A stretch of DNA of 64,000 nucleotides, taken from assembly GCA_015847255.1 (NCBI GenBank), contig JADLZK010004681.1:558001-622000 (forward strand), written 5' to 3'. Both the position numbers and the translations under genes were made by a program. Origin of the DNA: Hyparrhenia diplandra. Its lineage: Eukaryota > Streptophyta > Magnoliopsida > Poales > Poaceae. Numbering within the stretch: the stretch's first letter is position 1; each line of letters starts with the position of its first letter. The notes under the pieces are model-generated. The model ran no database searches and was not told the origin of the DNA. It worked only from the letters and a program-made list of their open reading frames with translations. Shown here one piece after another: positions 32,307 to 44,300 of the stretch.

Positions 32307-34769
32307 GGGACTTGTAATCGGTTGAATCAAGAAGAAAATAATTAAAGGGGTAACTCCCAACAGCTCTTGTCTCTCGGGCTCTCTCTCTCTCCCCAACCCT
32401 AGGCTGGCAGCTGCCCCCTCCCAGGCCCCGCGCGGAAGTCGCCGCCGCGCCGGCCGGGCGCGGCTGCCCACCCGCCCCACGCCGCCTCCTCCACCAAGCG
32501 GCGCCCCTCCCTTCCTCTCTCCCTCTCTCTCTCTCTCTCTACTACCTCGCCATCATCATCAATCTCGTCACCTCGCCCGATCGTCGTCATCACCACCACC
32601 TTCGTCACCTTCATCACCCGGCGGCCGATGTCGGTGTCAATTCGGCCCAATCTAAGCGGGAATCGGCCGGTAGTATCCGGAGACCGGGGCGATTCCCACC
32701 ACCGAGCGGCTTCCGACCACCAACAACGCCAAGATCGATGGCCAACCACAAATACGCCCGAGCTGCGGATGGAAATTCGCGAGCTTGCTGATTCCATGAA
32801 GAAAATCGGGCCACCTTCACGCCCTCTTGGGCTTCGATGATCGGCTTGCCCGACGACATACAACGGCGACAAGGCCCGCGGGCGCCGCCAACATCGCCGC
32901 CATTTGCCATGCCCGCTTCCGACATCAAGCGGCATCATCGACAACTACATCGCAGCGGCCATGGAAGCAAAAGCCATGGAGGCAACTCTAGCCTCATCAT
33001 CAAATAAGTACACCACCGCCGCCCGACGACGCGCGCCTCGGCGTCATCCACGCCATCGTCGCCGCTCGCCGCCATGGGCGCCACCGGGCGGCGGCGTCGC
33101 TCTCACGGCGCCGCCACGTCACCCCCTCTAAGATCATCGACGCCGCAAAGCAACGAGCACGCCTACCCCAAGGATGCCCCGGTAGCTGCGACCCGATCGG
33201 ATCGGATCGGGGAGGCTACCACAGGCGTCCACCACTGTTCGGCGAAAAGCCTACCCAATTAGGCCAACATCTCATGGCTACTACAATGGCACAGATAAGT
33301 TCCCGGTCACTACCAACATCATCTTTGACATTGGGAACATCTGGAGTGCCAACAAGGGCGACTCAACGGCGCCGCTGGCGACGTCAAGACCGGCGTCGCC
33401 AATCTCAACACCGGCGTCCACGACATCCGGACAACAACGGCGACATGAACAACAACGCCAACAACCGCCCGACTAGGACATCACACGCTCCACGCGGTCA
33501 CCGGGCAAGTACATCCCATTCCACAAGGAGCTTCTACCTCTATCACCCATGCTCCAACGATGTCTTTCGATGTCGTCAACCAAGACGTCTTCGACCCGGC
33601 ATCATCGGCGAGAACAACGGCATCCCCCCGACATCGCCATTAACGTCGCTAGCCACAATGCTTGCGGCATCGCCGACATCGACAACGACAAGAACACTAC
33701 CATGGGCGCCATGAGCGGCAACGGCGTCCTCAAGGATGCCATCGCCAATGATGTTCCCCCTGATGTCGACTACGTCTTCACCATGCCTACCATCGACAAC
33801 AACTACAAGGGCATCAACCACGACGACATCCTCGCGGCCAACCTCTACATTGGCAACCACGATGTTCCACACATGGGCGCCACGGCCGATGAGAACACCG
33901 ACGCCCCCCTAGGCGCAACCAAGGAGACGGTCGTTCACTCACCGACCTTCGCCGACGATCTACTACACATGTTGGACATTCGGCCGACATCGACAATGGT
34001 GGAGAACACCATCAATCAAGCTGCGGCTCCGGCAAAGGCGACATCATCGATTACCACGCAAGCGAGAACATCGGTACACGGTACCGCTAAACCGGCGACA
34101 ATGGCACTCCTCTTTCTTTGGCTCCTCCCGCATCACCAAGGCGCCACGGGAGAATGGAGACAACATACCATGGTGCCCCACTATCGGTTTTGGGGCGTCC
34201 TTCGGCGGCGACACCAACAACCATCGCGGCGTCGACTCACGCGACTTTGGCGGCGGGGGCGACTCGAGCCATACCAATTGGCTCCCTTGTTCCTCAACGA
34301 CATCGTCGATGCGACTATGCCAACAAGCCGTGGGCTGCAATACACCGGGGAGGCACCTACCCGGAGAAAACGGCGATCCACCTCGCCTAAGACTTCGGCG
34401 CTTCCATATTCAGCAAGCCTCGACTTGTGAGCTTCACCGATGACGACAAGAGGTACATACCACCCACATCAACCTGCTACCTCGGCGGCCGTCACTGCCG
34501 GAGGCTCCCAACCTTCATCAAATGGCAAACACGAATTGGCGACAACCTACTTAGCATCGCTGGAACCATCAAGCTCCAACCCGAAAGCAGCGGCTTGGGC
34601 GCCCAAAGAATGGAGATCGTCTTCCTTGGCAAACATTGCTCCTACGTCACGGCCTTATCAAAGGTACTACGTGGTGTTCTGCAGCCGGAAAGGTCGGCGT
34701 CTCCATCTTCACCCGGCACATCAACAACGACAACGATTGCAAAAGCGGCGACGAGGATCTTGTCGGTCG

Positions 34770-34780
34770 GGGGGGAGAAA
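34770..34780 (+). other. Polypurine tract of the 3.2-kb LTR element
   Basis: GGGGGGAGAAA immediately precedes the 3' LTR and sets the element's orientation as plus. Confidence 0.75.
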
Positions 34781-35313
34781 TGTCATGACCCGCAATGGAG
34801 GGGCACCGCCGCGCCGCAGGGCCCTACAGCAGCGGCGCTATGGTGGCCCGCCGCCGCCGCCCACCGTGATCGCGTTATACGCCCCGCCATTAAGTAATGA
34901 TTATTTAGGAAATAAAATAGGAATAAAATAGGAAATCCAATCAGAGATTTCTTAAGATGCAAGTCTTCCCGAACTATAAATACGAGGGACTTGTAATCAC
35001 TGAATCAAGAAGAAAATAATTAAAGGGGTAACTCCCAACAGCTCTTGTCTCTCGGCTCTCTCTCTCTCCCCAACCCTAGGCGTGCTTATTTGTGCCGCCC
35101 CCTCCCGCGCCGCCCCACGCCGCCTCCTCCACCAAGCAGCGCCGCCCCTCCCTTCATCTCTCTCTCTCTCTCTCTACTACCTCGCCATCATCATCAATCT
35201 CGTCACGCCGCCGCCGATCGTCGTCATCACCACCACCTTCGTCACCTTCATCACCCGACGGTCAGTAATCAGGTGTCAATTCCGGCCCAATCTAGCCGGA
35301 ATCTGACATGGAT

Positions 35314-36043
35314 TTAATGGGGCTATGATTTTCAATTGGGTATATGGGACTTCTAATTTCAAATTTCCACTAATTAGTAGATTTTTTTTTTCAAAAATGG
35401 GGCGGCTAAATAAAATTTATGTAGACTAAATGGTACTTTCGAGCTACAATTGTGGTTTGTATTCTAAATTTTTTTTGTACAAAGATGGTTCGAGGATGGA
35501 TGTACGGTGTGTCCCGATCCCGATCGGACAGGTGGTAACATGGTTGGACAGTCTGCAATTTTATCACCTTTTTGCTAAAGCCGATGATGGGGATGAAAAC
35601 TCAATATTCTGACCATGCATAGGAAATGGTCATATGTTGAGTCTATACGATCGCACTTGTTTCTCAGGGGTTCGTACCAAACTATGCAATATTTACTATA
35701 CAAGGGGTGCAGGGAGTAAGTCCTAACAAAACCTTGTAATAAAAGGGAACCTTGTAATAAAAGGGTACAAGGTGTTAGTGTAGGCGGATAACCCTGTATA
35801 AATACCCTTCCCTGCACTGTACGTGATGACTGATATAATGAAATAAAATCTGACACGACGCTCTTTAAATCATCGTTGGTGACACAACCACCCTAACCAA
35901 GATCCGGTTCGTTGAAGTTAGAGACTTCAGTTGCATGCCAAACAACAAAAACAGTGGAATCCGTTTTTAAGAAAGAGTGAGGACAGTGAGGACATCGCGC
36001 ATGTCTCAGGGCCGGTGCCCTCCGGTTTAATGTTATGAGGGTT
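35314..36043. other. Intergenic sequence with an LTR-like remnant
   Basis: Bases 35700-35880 contain a short CCTTGTAATAAAAGGG duplication followed by CTGTATAAATACCCTTCCCTG and GATATAATGAAATAAAATCTG, like an LTR promoter/R region, but no partner was found. There is no gene. Confidence 0.35.
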
Positions 36044-37098
36044 TGTTGGAATATATTATTCAATAATAATTCTAAAACTCTATGGTGAGTAATTATGGGT
36101 ATTATTATTTGTGCCAAATGGAAGTTGAATGGATTAGCCTGTTGGTGTTGGGCTTGCTCATGGTGGCCTTTGATTGCTTACGTGAGTGGCCTTTGGCCTT
36201 TGGAATGCCAACTGATGGCTTGCCATTCATCTTTACGTGAGTCTCTTGGCCTTCTGTCTTGCCGAGTGCTATGGTGGCCCTTGGGCTTGCCTTGCCACAT
36301 GATAAAAGGCAGTGGTCAGCTATCATTTGGAGGAGATTGAAAAGACAACACATATTCTAGAATCACAGTTCAGCTACAATGAAGGCCATCTCCATCTCGT
36401 AACTCTGCGCGCACGGAGAAGCGAGAGGGCAGGTGCCTCCGAAGCCCTTGCCGTTCGAGACCTTGCACGGGGGATCGGCAGTTAGGTTTTTGGGGAGCGT
36501 CTACGCGACTGCCCAAATCACCGTCGTCGTTCGTCTTCTTCCTCGAATTACCGGTGACATCGTCTGCGTCAAGGGTGATCTTCATCTTCTTCCTGGTGGA
36601 GAGGCCATCTTCATCTTCTACGACATGACGAAGGAAATCGGTCAAGGATCTGGATCATCGGAGCGCATGGGAGGGTATGATCGATTCATCTTCTCTCTCT
36701 TTTTCGTTCTACAGTTTCTGAATGTTTCAGTAGTTCATTTCTGCTGTTTCACATACTATCATGAGTATGTTTCATCTGCTCTGTCATATCGTTTCATGAG
36801 ATGCCTGATGCATATTCCTGTTATCTATCTACCATGTCTGAATGTTTGTGTGATTCAGTTATATTGTCTCATATGCTCATGTCCATGTGTTTTAGTAGTT
36901 ACCTTTCTACGATGTTTCATATGTTCTTGTCTACATGTTTCGATTGATCTGTTACATCGTTTCATTTGTCACATACTTAAGTTTATCTTGAATATGGTTG
37001 ATGTCTTGATTTCAAAATTTATCAACCTTTTATATGTCATCATCATAATGTTAATTCATGGAATTAAAATGACATGGAAATTGCCTAAATGTCTAACA
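36044..37098 (+). repeat. 5' LTR of the Copia element
   Basis: 1055 bp, TG...CA ends. It is uninterrupted and serves as the reference for the split 3' LTR. The two differ at scattered sites and small indels, so the element is not brand new. Confidence 0.9.
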
Positions 37099-37112
37099 AT
37101 CCAAAAACCTAA

Positions 37113-40100
37113 TTATAGGCATTTTTCTCGTCGAGGTTTTGCCGCTATATTAAGGCCCGATCCTTTTGATGGTAAAACTTCTTGATATGGAAAGCTAAGA
37201 TGGAATTGTGGCTTCTTGCAATGTCTTGTTATCATGCTTGCGAGGGGCAAGCGATAACTTGTCTCCGAGGAGGAGGCTAAGTTTAAGGTCGATGACAACC
37301 TCTTTTGAGGTGCAAAGTGATAAGTGCACTTGATCCAAAATTCCAGAAAAGCTACATCATCCTTCCTACGGGGGGAAAGAGTCGTGGGATGCACTTGTTG
37401 GAAAGTTTGGAGTTACCGATGTTGGTAGTGAGTTGTATCTCATGGAGCATTTGTATGACTACAAGATGGTTGAGAAGCGATCCGTAGTGGAACAGGGCTC
37501 ATGAGTTTCATGCACTAGCTAAGGAACTCGAGCTTTTCCCTTGTCCTTTGCCCCGACAAGTTTGTGGTGGCGGTATAATCGCCAAGTTACCACCTTCTTG
37601 GAAGGACTTTGCTACCTCTCTCAAACATAAGAGGCAGGAGTTCAATGTGGAAGAGCTCATTGGCACTCTTGATGTAGAGGAGAGAGCTAGAGCAAAAGAC
37701 AATGGGAAAAGTGTTGAGACCTCTACTGCTAATGTGGTGCGTAAGAGAAACTCGAATTACGCAAGTTTAACAAGAAGAAAAACCAAAACAAGCAAGAGAA
37801 CTCAAACAAGCCTGTTCAAACAGCACAATTTAAAAAGAAGAACAACAACACCAATAAGGGAAAGGGAGGATGCTTTGTCTGTGGCAGTGAACATCATTGG
37901 GCAAGAGAATGCCCTGATAAGTTCACGCAGGACAAGAAATCAGCAAATGTTGTTACTACTGAAACTGGAGATGGAACATCTGGGTATGGTAATTCTTTAC
38001 CATTTGTTCTTTCAGTTTGTAATTCACCTGAGTGGTGGATGGATAGTGGTGCAAACATTCATGTGTGTGCTGATGTGTCTTTGTTTTCTTCCTACAGTGT
38101 CGGAGGTCTGGCGCCTTGTTGATGGGAAATGGGTCGCGTGCTCATGTTCTTGGTGTTGGTACGGTCATTCGAAGTTTACCGGGGGAAGATGGTGCCATTG
38201 AAGAACGTGCAAAGCATGTGCCCTCCATAAAGAAGAATCTTGTTAGTGCATCTTTGTTATGTCGAGATGGCTACAAAGTTGTTCTTGAGTCAAATAAATG
38301 TGTTGTGTCAAAACATGGTTCTTTTGTTGGTAAAGGATATGATTGCGGAGGCTTGTTCCGCTTATCACCGTATGATGTGTGTAATAAAATGGTGAATTTC
38401 GTTGATATTTTCGATGAGTCGGATTTATGGCATTCACGTTTTTGTCATGCAAGTTTTGGTCGTCTTATGCGGTTGGCAAATCTGAATTTAATTCCTAAAT
38501 TTAACTTGGTCAAAAAGTCTAAGTGCCATGTGTGTGTTGAATCAAAACAACCCCGCAAGCCTCACAAGGTCGGCCGAGGCGAGGAATCTGGCACCTCTAG
38601 AACTTGTTCACTCCGATTTATGTGAGATGAACGGAATCTTGACCAAAGGCGGTAAAAGATATTTCCTCACTTTTATAGATGACTCCACCCGTTTTTGCTA
38701 TGTGTATCTCTTAAAGTCAAAAAGATGAAGCGTTTAATTATTTTAAGACCTATATAAAGCTGAAGTTGAGAATCAACTTGAGAGGAAAATAAAACGGTTA
38801 AGGTCCGATCGAGGTGGAGAATACTTCTCTAATATTTTTGATGAGTTACGTGTGGAACATGGTATTGTTCATGAGAGGACACCGCCATTCTCACCACAAT
38901 CCAATGGGATTGCTGAAAGGAAAAACCGCACTCTAACTGATTTGGTGAATGCCATGTTGAGTACAGCGGGATTATCCAAGGAATGGTGGGGTGAGGCGAT
39001 TTTGACAGCTTGTCATGTCCTTAACAGAGTTCCAACAAAGAACAAAGAGATCACACCATTTGAGGAATGGGAAAAGAGAAGATTAAATCTCTCATATTTG
39101 CGCACTTGGGGTTGCTTGGCTAAAGTGAATGTGCCAATCAACAAGAAGCGTAAACTTGGGCCTAAAACTGTTGATTGTGTATTTCTTGGTTATTCCTTTC
39201 ACAGCACTGGATATAGGTTCTTAATTTTAAAATCGATGTGCCCGATATGTATATTGATACAATCATGGAATCAAGAGACGCTACATTCTTTGAGAATGAA
39301 TTTCCAATGAAGAATACACCTAGTGAAACAAGTCATGAGACTATAATTTCCCATGAGCATGCACTGTCTATTCCTATAGATCATGCTGAGGATTCTCATG
39401 TGCACATCCCTAAGGAGGATGACACTACAGTCACTCGAAAGAGCAAGAGACAGAGGGTTGCAAAATCCTTTGGTGATGACTTTATAGTGTACCTTGTGGA
39501 AGACACGCCAACCACCATTAAAGAGGCATATTCCTCTCCCCGATGCTGACTTGTGGAAGGAAGCAAAGAAGGAGTGAAATGGATTCTATTATGTCTAATG
39601 GAACTTGGGAGGTCGTTGACCGTCCTTATGGCTGTCAACCTATAGGTTGCAAATGGATCTTCAAGAAAAAGCTTAGGCCTGATGGTACTATTGAGAGGTA
39701 CAAGGCAAGGCTTGTGGCCAAAGGATATACCCAAAAGGAGGGTGAAGATTTCTTTGACACCTATTCACCAGTTGCTCGGTTGACTACAATTCGCACATTA
39801 ATTTCCGTGGCAGCCTCTTATGGTCTTATCATTCATCAGATGGATGTTAAGACAACTTTCCTGAATGGAGAGTTGGATGAGGAGATCTATATGGATCAGC
39901 CAGAAGGATTTATTGTGGATGGTCAAGAGAACAAGGTGTGTAGGTTGATAAAATCATTATATGGCCTAAAAACAAGCTCCTAAGCAAAGTGGCATGAAAA
40001 GTTTGATAATACTCTTACTACTGCCGGCTTTGCCGTGAATGAAGCGCACTTCGTGTGTGTATTATCGGTATGGTGGGGGTGAGGCAGTTATCTATTGCCT

Positions 40101-41060
40101 TTATGTTGATGACATCTTGATCTTTGGATCTAATCTCAATGTGATTGAGGAAGTAAAGAATCTTCTATCGAGCAATTTTGAAATGAAAGATTTGGGAGAA
40201 GCTGATGTCATTCTTAACATCAAGCTTATTAGAGAAGGTGATGGTGGGGTAACTTTTGTTACAATCCCATTATGTGGAAAAGGTATTAAGTCGCTTTGGT
40301 TTTGGTGACTGTGATCCCGCTCCTACACCTTATGACCCTAGTGTGCTATTGAGGAAAAATTGAAGAATAGCAAGGGATCAATTGACATACTCCCAGATCA
40401 TTGGCTCACTCATGTACCTTGCGAGTGCAACAAGGCCTGACATCTCTTATGCTGTGAGCAAGCTGAGCCGGTTTACGTCAAAACCAGGAGATGATCATTG
40501 GCGTGCTCTTGAGAGAGTATTGCGCTATCTGAAAGGTACTATGACGTATGGTATTCATTATACTCGAAACCCAAAAGTGCTAGAAGGCTATTGTGATGCC
40601 AACCGGATTTTCGATGCCGATGAGCTTTATGCCACAAGCGGATATGTGTTCTTGCTTGAGGTGGCGTTGTTTTCCTCGGAAGTCTTGCAAGCGGACTATC
40701 TTAACGAAGTCTACAATGGAAGCGTAACTCACGGCGTTAGACACACCGGGCCGGGCCGAGGCCGAGTGGCTCCGTGATTTCCTATTGGATTTACCGGTAG
40801 TTGAAAAACCGATACCGGCTATTTCCATGAACTGTGACAACCAGACTGTGATTACAAAGGTCAACAGTTCTAGGAATAACATGAAGTCTACAAGGCATGT
40901 TAAAAGAAGATTGAAATCTGTCAGAAAGTTGAAAACCTCCGGAGTTATAACGGTGGATTATATCCACACGTCGAATAATCTGGCAGATCAATTCACTAAG
41001 GGTCTATCACGCAATGTGATAGAAAGTGCGTCGAGAGAAATGGGTATGAGACCCACGTGA
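37113..41060 (+). pseudogene. Copia gag-pol polyprotein, frameshifted
   Basis: Domains in order, spread over several frames: gag (37113-37900), CCHC zinc knuckle (37871-37913, C-x2-C-x4-H-x4-C), aspartic protease WWMDSGANIHVC with DSG at 38042, GAG-pre-integrase (38200-38570), integrase core (HSDLCEMNG, TFIDDSTRF, SPQSNGIAERKNRT, about 38600-39000), reverse transcriptase (39600-40300) with YVDD at 40102-40113, and RNase H (40380-41060) ending in a stop after GMRPT. Frame breaks or stops near 37190, 37770, 38110, 38580, 38726, 39230, 39545, 39980, 40060 and 40310 exclude a functional polyprotein. In the family it makes the enzymes for reverse transcription and integration. It is a remnant that could move only with proteins supplied in trans. 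Confidence 0.9.
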
Positions 41061-41603
41061 AATCTACTATAGTGGTAACCTGCTCTATGTGATCGGAGAT
41101 CCCGTGAAGTAGAGTGGTGAAACAAGCTAGGAGTAGATTGAGAGGAAAGATCCCTTTCTGGACTCATTTCTGATGCACATCTTTCCTATCTGTAAGGCAG
41201 GATGGTATTTAATTACCTTAATGTATTCCAAGAGTCTTAAGTTGAAGATGAGATGTTGCCCTACAGAACATCTTTTGAGAAGTACACCTATATGAGTCAG
41301 ACTGCTAGTCACAGTCTATGGGACTTGGGTAATCCCTAAATACTCATGAAAGGCACAGAAGTGTGACTTATATGCTTCAAACAGCGGGGATGCCTTTGCA
41401 GCCTAGTATCAGCAAAGGACTTGAGTGAATCTCATCTCGCACAAAACTGTCAATTCAAGGCTTAGTCCATTGTTCAGTTGTGACTGAGTGAAACTCTTGT
41501 TCTAGATGGATGTTCAACTTAACAGTCTCCATCGAAACACTGGTATATCAAAGAATTGTGGTTCTGGAATTACATAATTACAAACCCTAGAGTTTGGTGG
41601 GGA
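41061..41603 (+). other. Untranslated tail between Copia pol and 3' LTR
   Basis: Non-coding sequence of the element ending in the purine-rich GGTGGGGA before TGTTGG at 41604. Nothing else is seen. Confidence 0.6.
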
Positions 41604-42068
41604 TTGTTGGAATATATTATTCAATAATAATTCTAAAACTCTATGGTGAGTAATTATGGGTATTATTATTTGTGCCAAATGGAAGTTGAATGGATTAGCC
41701 TGTTGGTGTTGGGCTTGCTCATGGTGGCCTTTGATTGCTTACGTGAGTGGCCTTTGGCCTTTGGAATGCCAACTGATGGCTTGCCATTCATCTTTACGTG
41801 AGTCTCTTGGCCTTCTGTCTTGCCGAAAGTGCTATGGTGGCCCTTGGGCTTGCCTTGCCACATGATAAAAGGCGCGTGGTCAGCTATCATTTGGAGGAGA
41901 TTGAAAAGACAACACATATTCTAGAATCACAGTTCAGCTACAATGAAGGCCATCTCCATCTCGTAACTCATACAAGACGAGAAGCGAGAGGGCAGTGTGC
42001 CTCCGAAGCCCTTGCCGCTCGAGACCTTGCACGGGGATCGTAGCTAGGTTTTGGGGAGCGCCTACGCG
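41604..42068 (+). repeat. 3' LTR of the Copia element, left part
   Basis: The sequence matches 36044-36508 of the 5' LTR and stops at CTACGCG, where CACTA begins at 42069. Confidence 0.9.
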
Positions 42069-42400
42069 CACTATGCCACAACACCACAATTACCACCGGA
42101 TGATCGGAAGTCGAAAAGCCATATATAGCATCGACGATCCGACGTTAAGAACATATAGCATCAGACTTTTGCTCGACGCTGTAAGTCCCGGCTAAAACTC
42201 TTTAGCATCGCACTGCACTTATAGCATCGGATCGTCTAATGTTCTCGAATATCTTTGGCGTCGATCATCTATCAAGAGTTTTCAAAGATCGATCCTCCAT
42301 TACAATACATATAACATCAGACAATCCAATAGTCTAGGAATTTATAGCATCAGATTGTTTCAGAGGACTATAATTATGCAGAAAAAAAAATACAATTAGA
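42069..42400. repeat. CACTA left terminal and subterminal repeats
   Basis: An 18-bp perfect inverted terminal repeat, then TATAGCATCGACGATCC, TATAGCATCAGAC, TATAGCATCGGATCG, ATAACATCAGAC and TATAGCATCAGATTG. In the family such motifs bind the TnpA-type protein. Confidence 0.75.
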
Positions 42401-42640
42401 AAATACCAGAAAAAAAATACAATTAGAAAATACCATACGTATTCAAGTTAATGCTTCTCACATAAAGATACACACATACATCATATGAAGTTCAATACAT
42501 ACATATATATATATCATACAATCTTGTCCTTGCATCTTGTTTGAATCATCCAACAAGTCAAGCAACAAAAGATTACATCAAATGCACATCCCAATAAGCA
42601 ATACTAGTATTTTGGGTTTAACATACTAAGGATTGTGCAC

Positions 42641-42847
42641 ACAATTGTTTCTAGGAACTCAGAAAACCAAAAGCAATGGCACATCCACTAGGTTCTGCCC
42701 TTTCCGAACTTCAAGCCAAGGGCCGCCTAGAACTTCCCCGAAAAACAATTGTTTCTAGGAACTCGTAAAACCAAAAGCAATGGCACATCCACTAGGTTCG
42801 CCCTTTCCGAACTTCAAGCCAAGGGCCGCCTATAACTTCCCGAAAAA
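42641..42847. repeat. 104-bp tandem duplication in the CACTA element
   Basis: Two near-identical units (42641-42744, 42745-42847) containing ACAATTGTTTCTAGGAACTC. Non-coding. Confidence 0.85.
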
Positions 42848-44300
42848 TATAACAACCATGTACTTAGACAAGTAAATAAAATATATGAAGTCGTTGTATA
42901 AATGGAACTTCTCATGAAAAAGGGAAAAATAATAAGGAAAGTGGAGGTATCTCGATCGACCGATTAACAAACAAACAAAGAAAGAAAGAGTCAGCCCAAA
43001 GTGCATGAACATGTGCCTCTCGCTTCATATGACATGTGAGTGGTGAGTCAAATGGACAACTCCCTAGTCAAGACATGTACTAAGTCGATCAGTTCGAATG
43101 TAATAAACTGATAAGAGTGCAAGAACCCGGGATTCCTGTGGGCTTCATGACAAAGGTTTGAGGTGAAGATTTATGCAAATTAAAAAGATTAATGAGCTGA
43201 ACCTACTACGGGTTGCTAGTTAATAATCCACAAGGAGTAGGAGGAGCTGAGTGTGTGCCACACAGGATGGCAACCAAAATTATTGCAAATTAAAAAGAGG
43301 TTATTGCCATCTCATTTGGGTGTGTACAGAGGTTAAAGTTTTGCCATCTCATTCCATGGTGCACGATGGCAACCAACGCTACAATGTGATGGCAACCAAA
43401 ATTATTGCAAATTAAAAAGAGTGTGTGCCTCACAGGATTATTGTAACCAAAATTACTGCAAATTAAAAAGAATAATGAGCGTGTACGGGACCATCTCATT
43501 TGGCAACCAAAGTTTTTTGCACTGCACAACTTGTGTGTGTGGTGCCAAGACTAGCTCATTTCCCAAAGACAAGAGGTTATTACCATCTTTCACGCCTAAG
43601 TACAGGAAAGTGGAAGAAGCATTTGTGTGTGCGTGTACAGGACCATCTCATGGTATTTGTGTGTGCGTGTACAGGACCATCTCATGGTATTTGTGTGTGT
43701 GTGTACAGGACACGAGATGATCTCATGAAGCACTAGCCAAAGTTGATGAAATTGAAAATAATAACTTGGAAGTGGAAGAAGCATTTGTGTGTGCATGCCA
43801 TAGATGGTCACTAGATTTTTACAAATTTGGTCACTAGGTTTGTACAGAAAGATTAGCATTTTGACATGTAAATTTTGGGACATACCGCAGTGCCATTTTG
43901 AGGTGTATTAGATGGTTTCTTGCCTTCCTTCTTCTTGCATTCCCTTACCTATCACAAATATTTTATTAGAAACATTGGTCATGCATCACAGATCAACCCA
44001 AAATGAAAATTATGTCAAGTCTTGGCCATTACTTTATTGAGTGGCCATGCAATGCTCATCTTGTCAAGACTAGCCATAGTCTGGATCTCGCCATACGGAC
44101 GAGGCAACATAGCATCCCTTTTCATCACAAGATTAACTATTACTTCACAGTATTCATTACCAAGAGGCTGGCCTCCTACAATGCGGTTTGGATCTGTTGA
44201 AATGATTTTTGCCCCTAGCCACGTGTAACTCGGATCTCAAGATAGCATATAATATCACATCCTTTCCAACCTGAAATAAATGATGTGCCCATAAGAATGT
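42848..44300. other. CACTA non-coding stretch with short repeats
   Basis: Bases 43265-43475 carry repeated GGCAACCAAAATTATTGC / GCAAATTAAAAAGA motifs. Bases 43622-43711 carry about 2.6 units of a 34-bp repeat containing GTGTACAGGACCATCTC. No gene. Confidence 0.55.

Larger units (their letters stand above)
32099..35308 (+). mobile_element. Non-autonomous LTR retrotransposon, complete, TSD TGGAT
   Basis: The 5' LTR (32099 to about 32671) and 3' LTR (34781-35308) both begin TGTCATGACCCGC, share TTTAGGAAATAAAATAGG and a TATAAATACGAGGG promoter motif, and differ mainly by an extra GC-rich stretch in the 5' copy. The 5-bp target duplication TGGAT lies at 32094-32098 and 35309-35313. A polypurine tract GGGGGGAGAAA abuts the 3' LTR at 34770-34780. 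The 5' LTR is followed by TAGTATCCGGAGAC, which loosely resembles a tRNA-Met primer site. The internal 2.1 kb has C/A-rich, ACATC-repeating sequence and overlapping ORFs but no reverse transcriptase, integrase or protease motif, so mobilisation would need help. A Gypsy-like identity is an inference from the polypurine tract and termini. Confidence 0.85.

Noticed and set aside
33549..34430. 293-codon plus-strand ORF in the 3.2-kb LTR element
   Set aside because: It could be a Gag-like remnant, but there is no zinc knuckle, protease or other motif, and the repeated ACATC sequence keeps several frames open.
43265..43711. Possible CRISPR-like direct repeats
   Set aside because: Repeats are adjacent or variably spaced with no unique spacers, lie inside a plant transposon, and the genome is eukaryotic.
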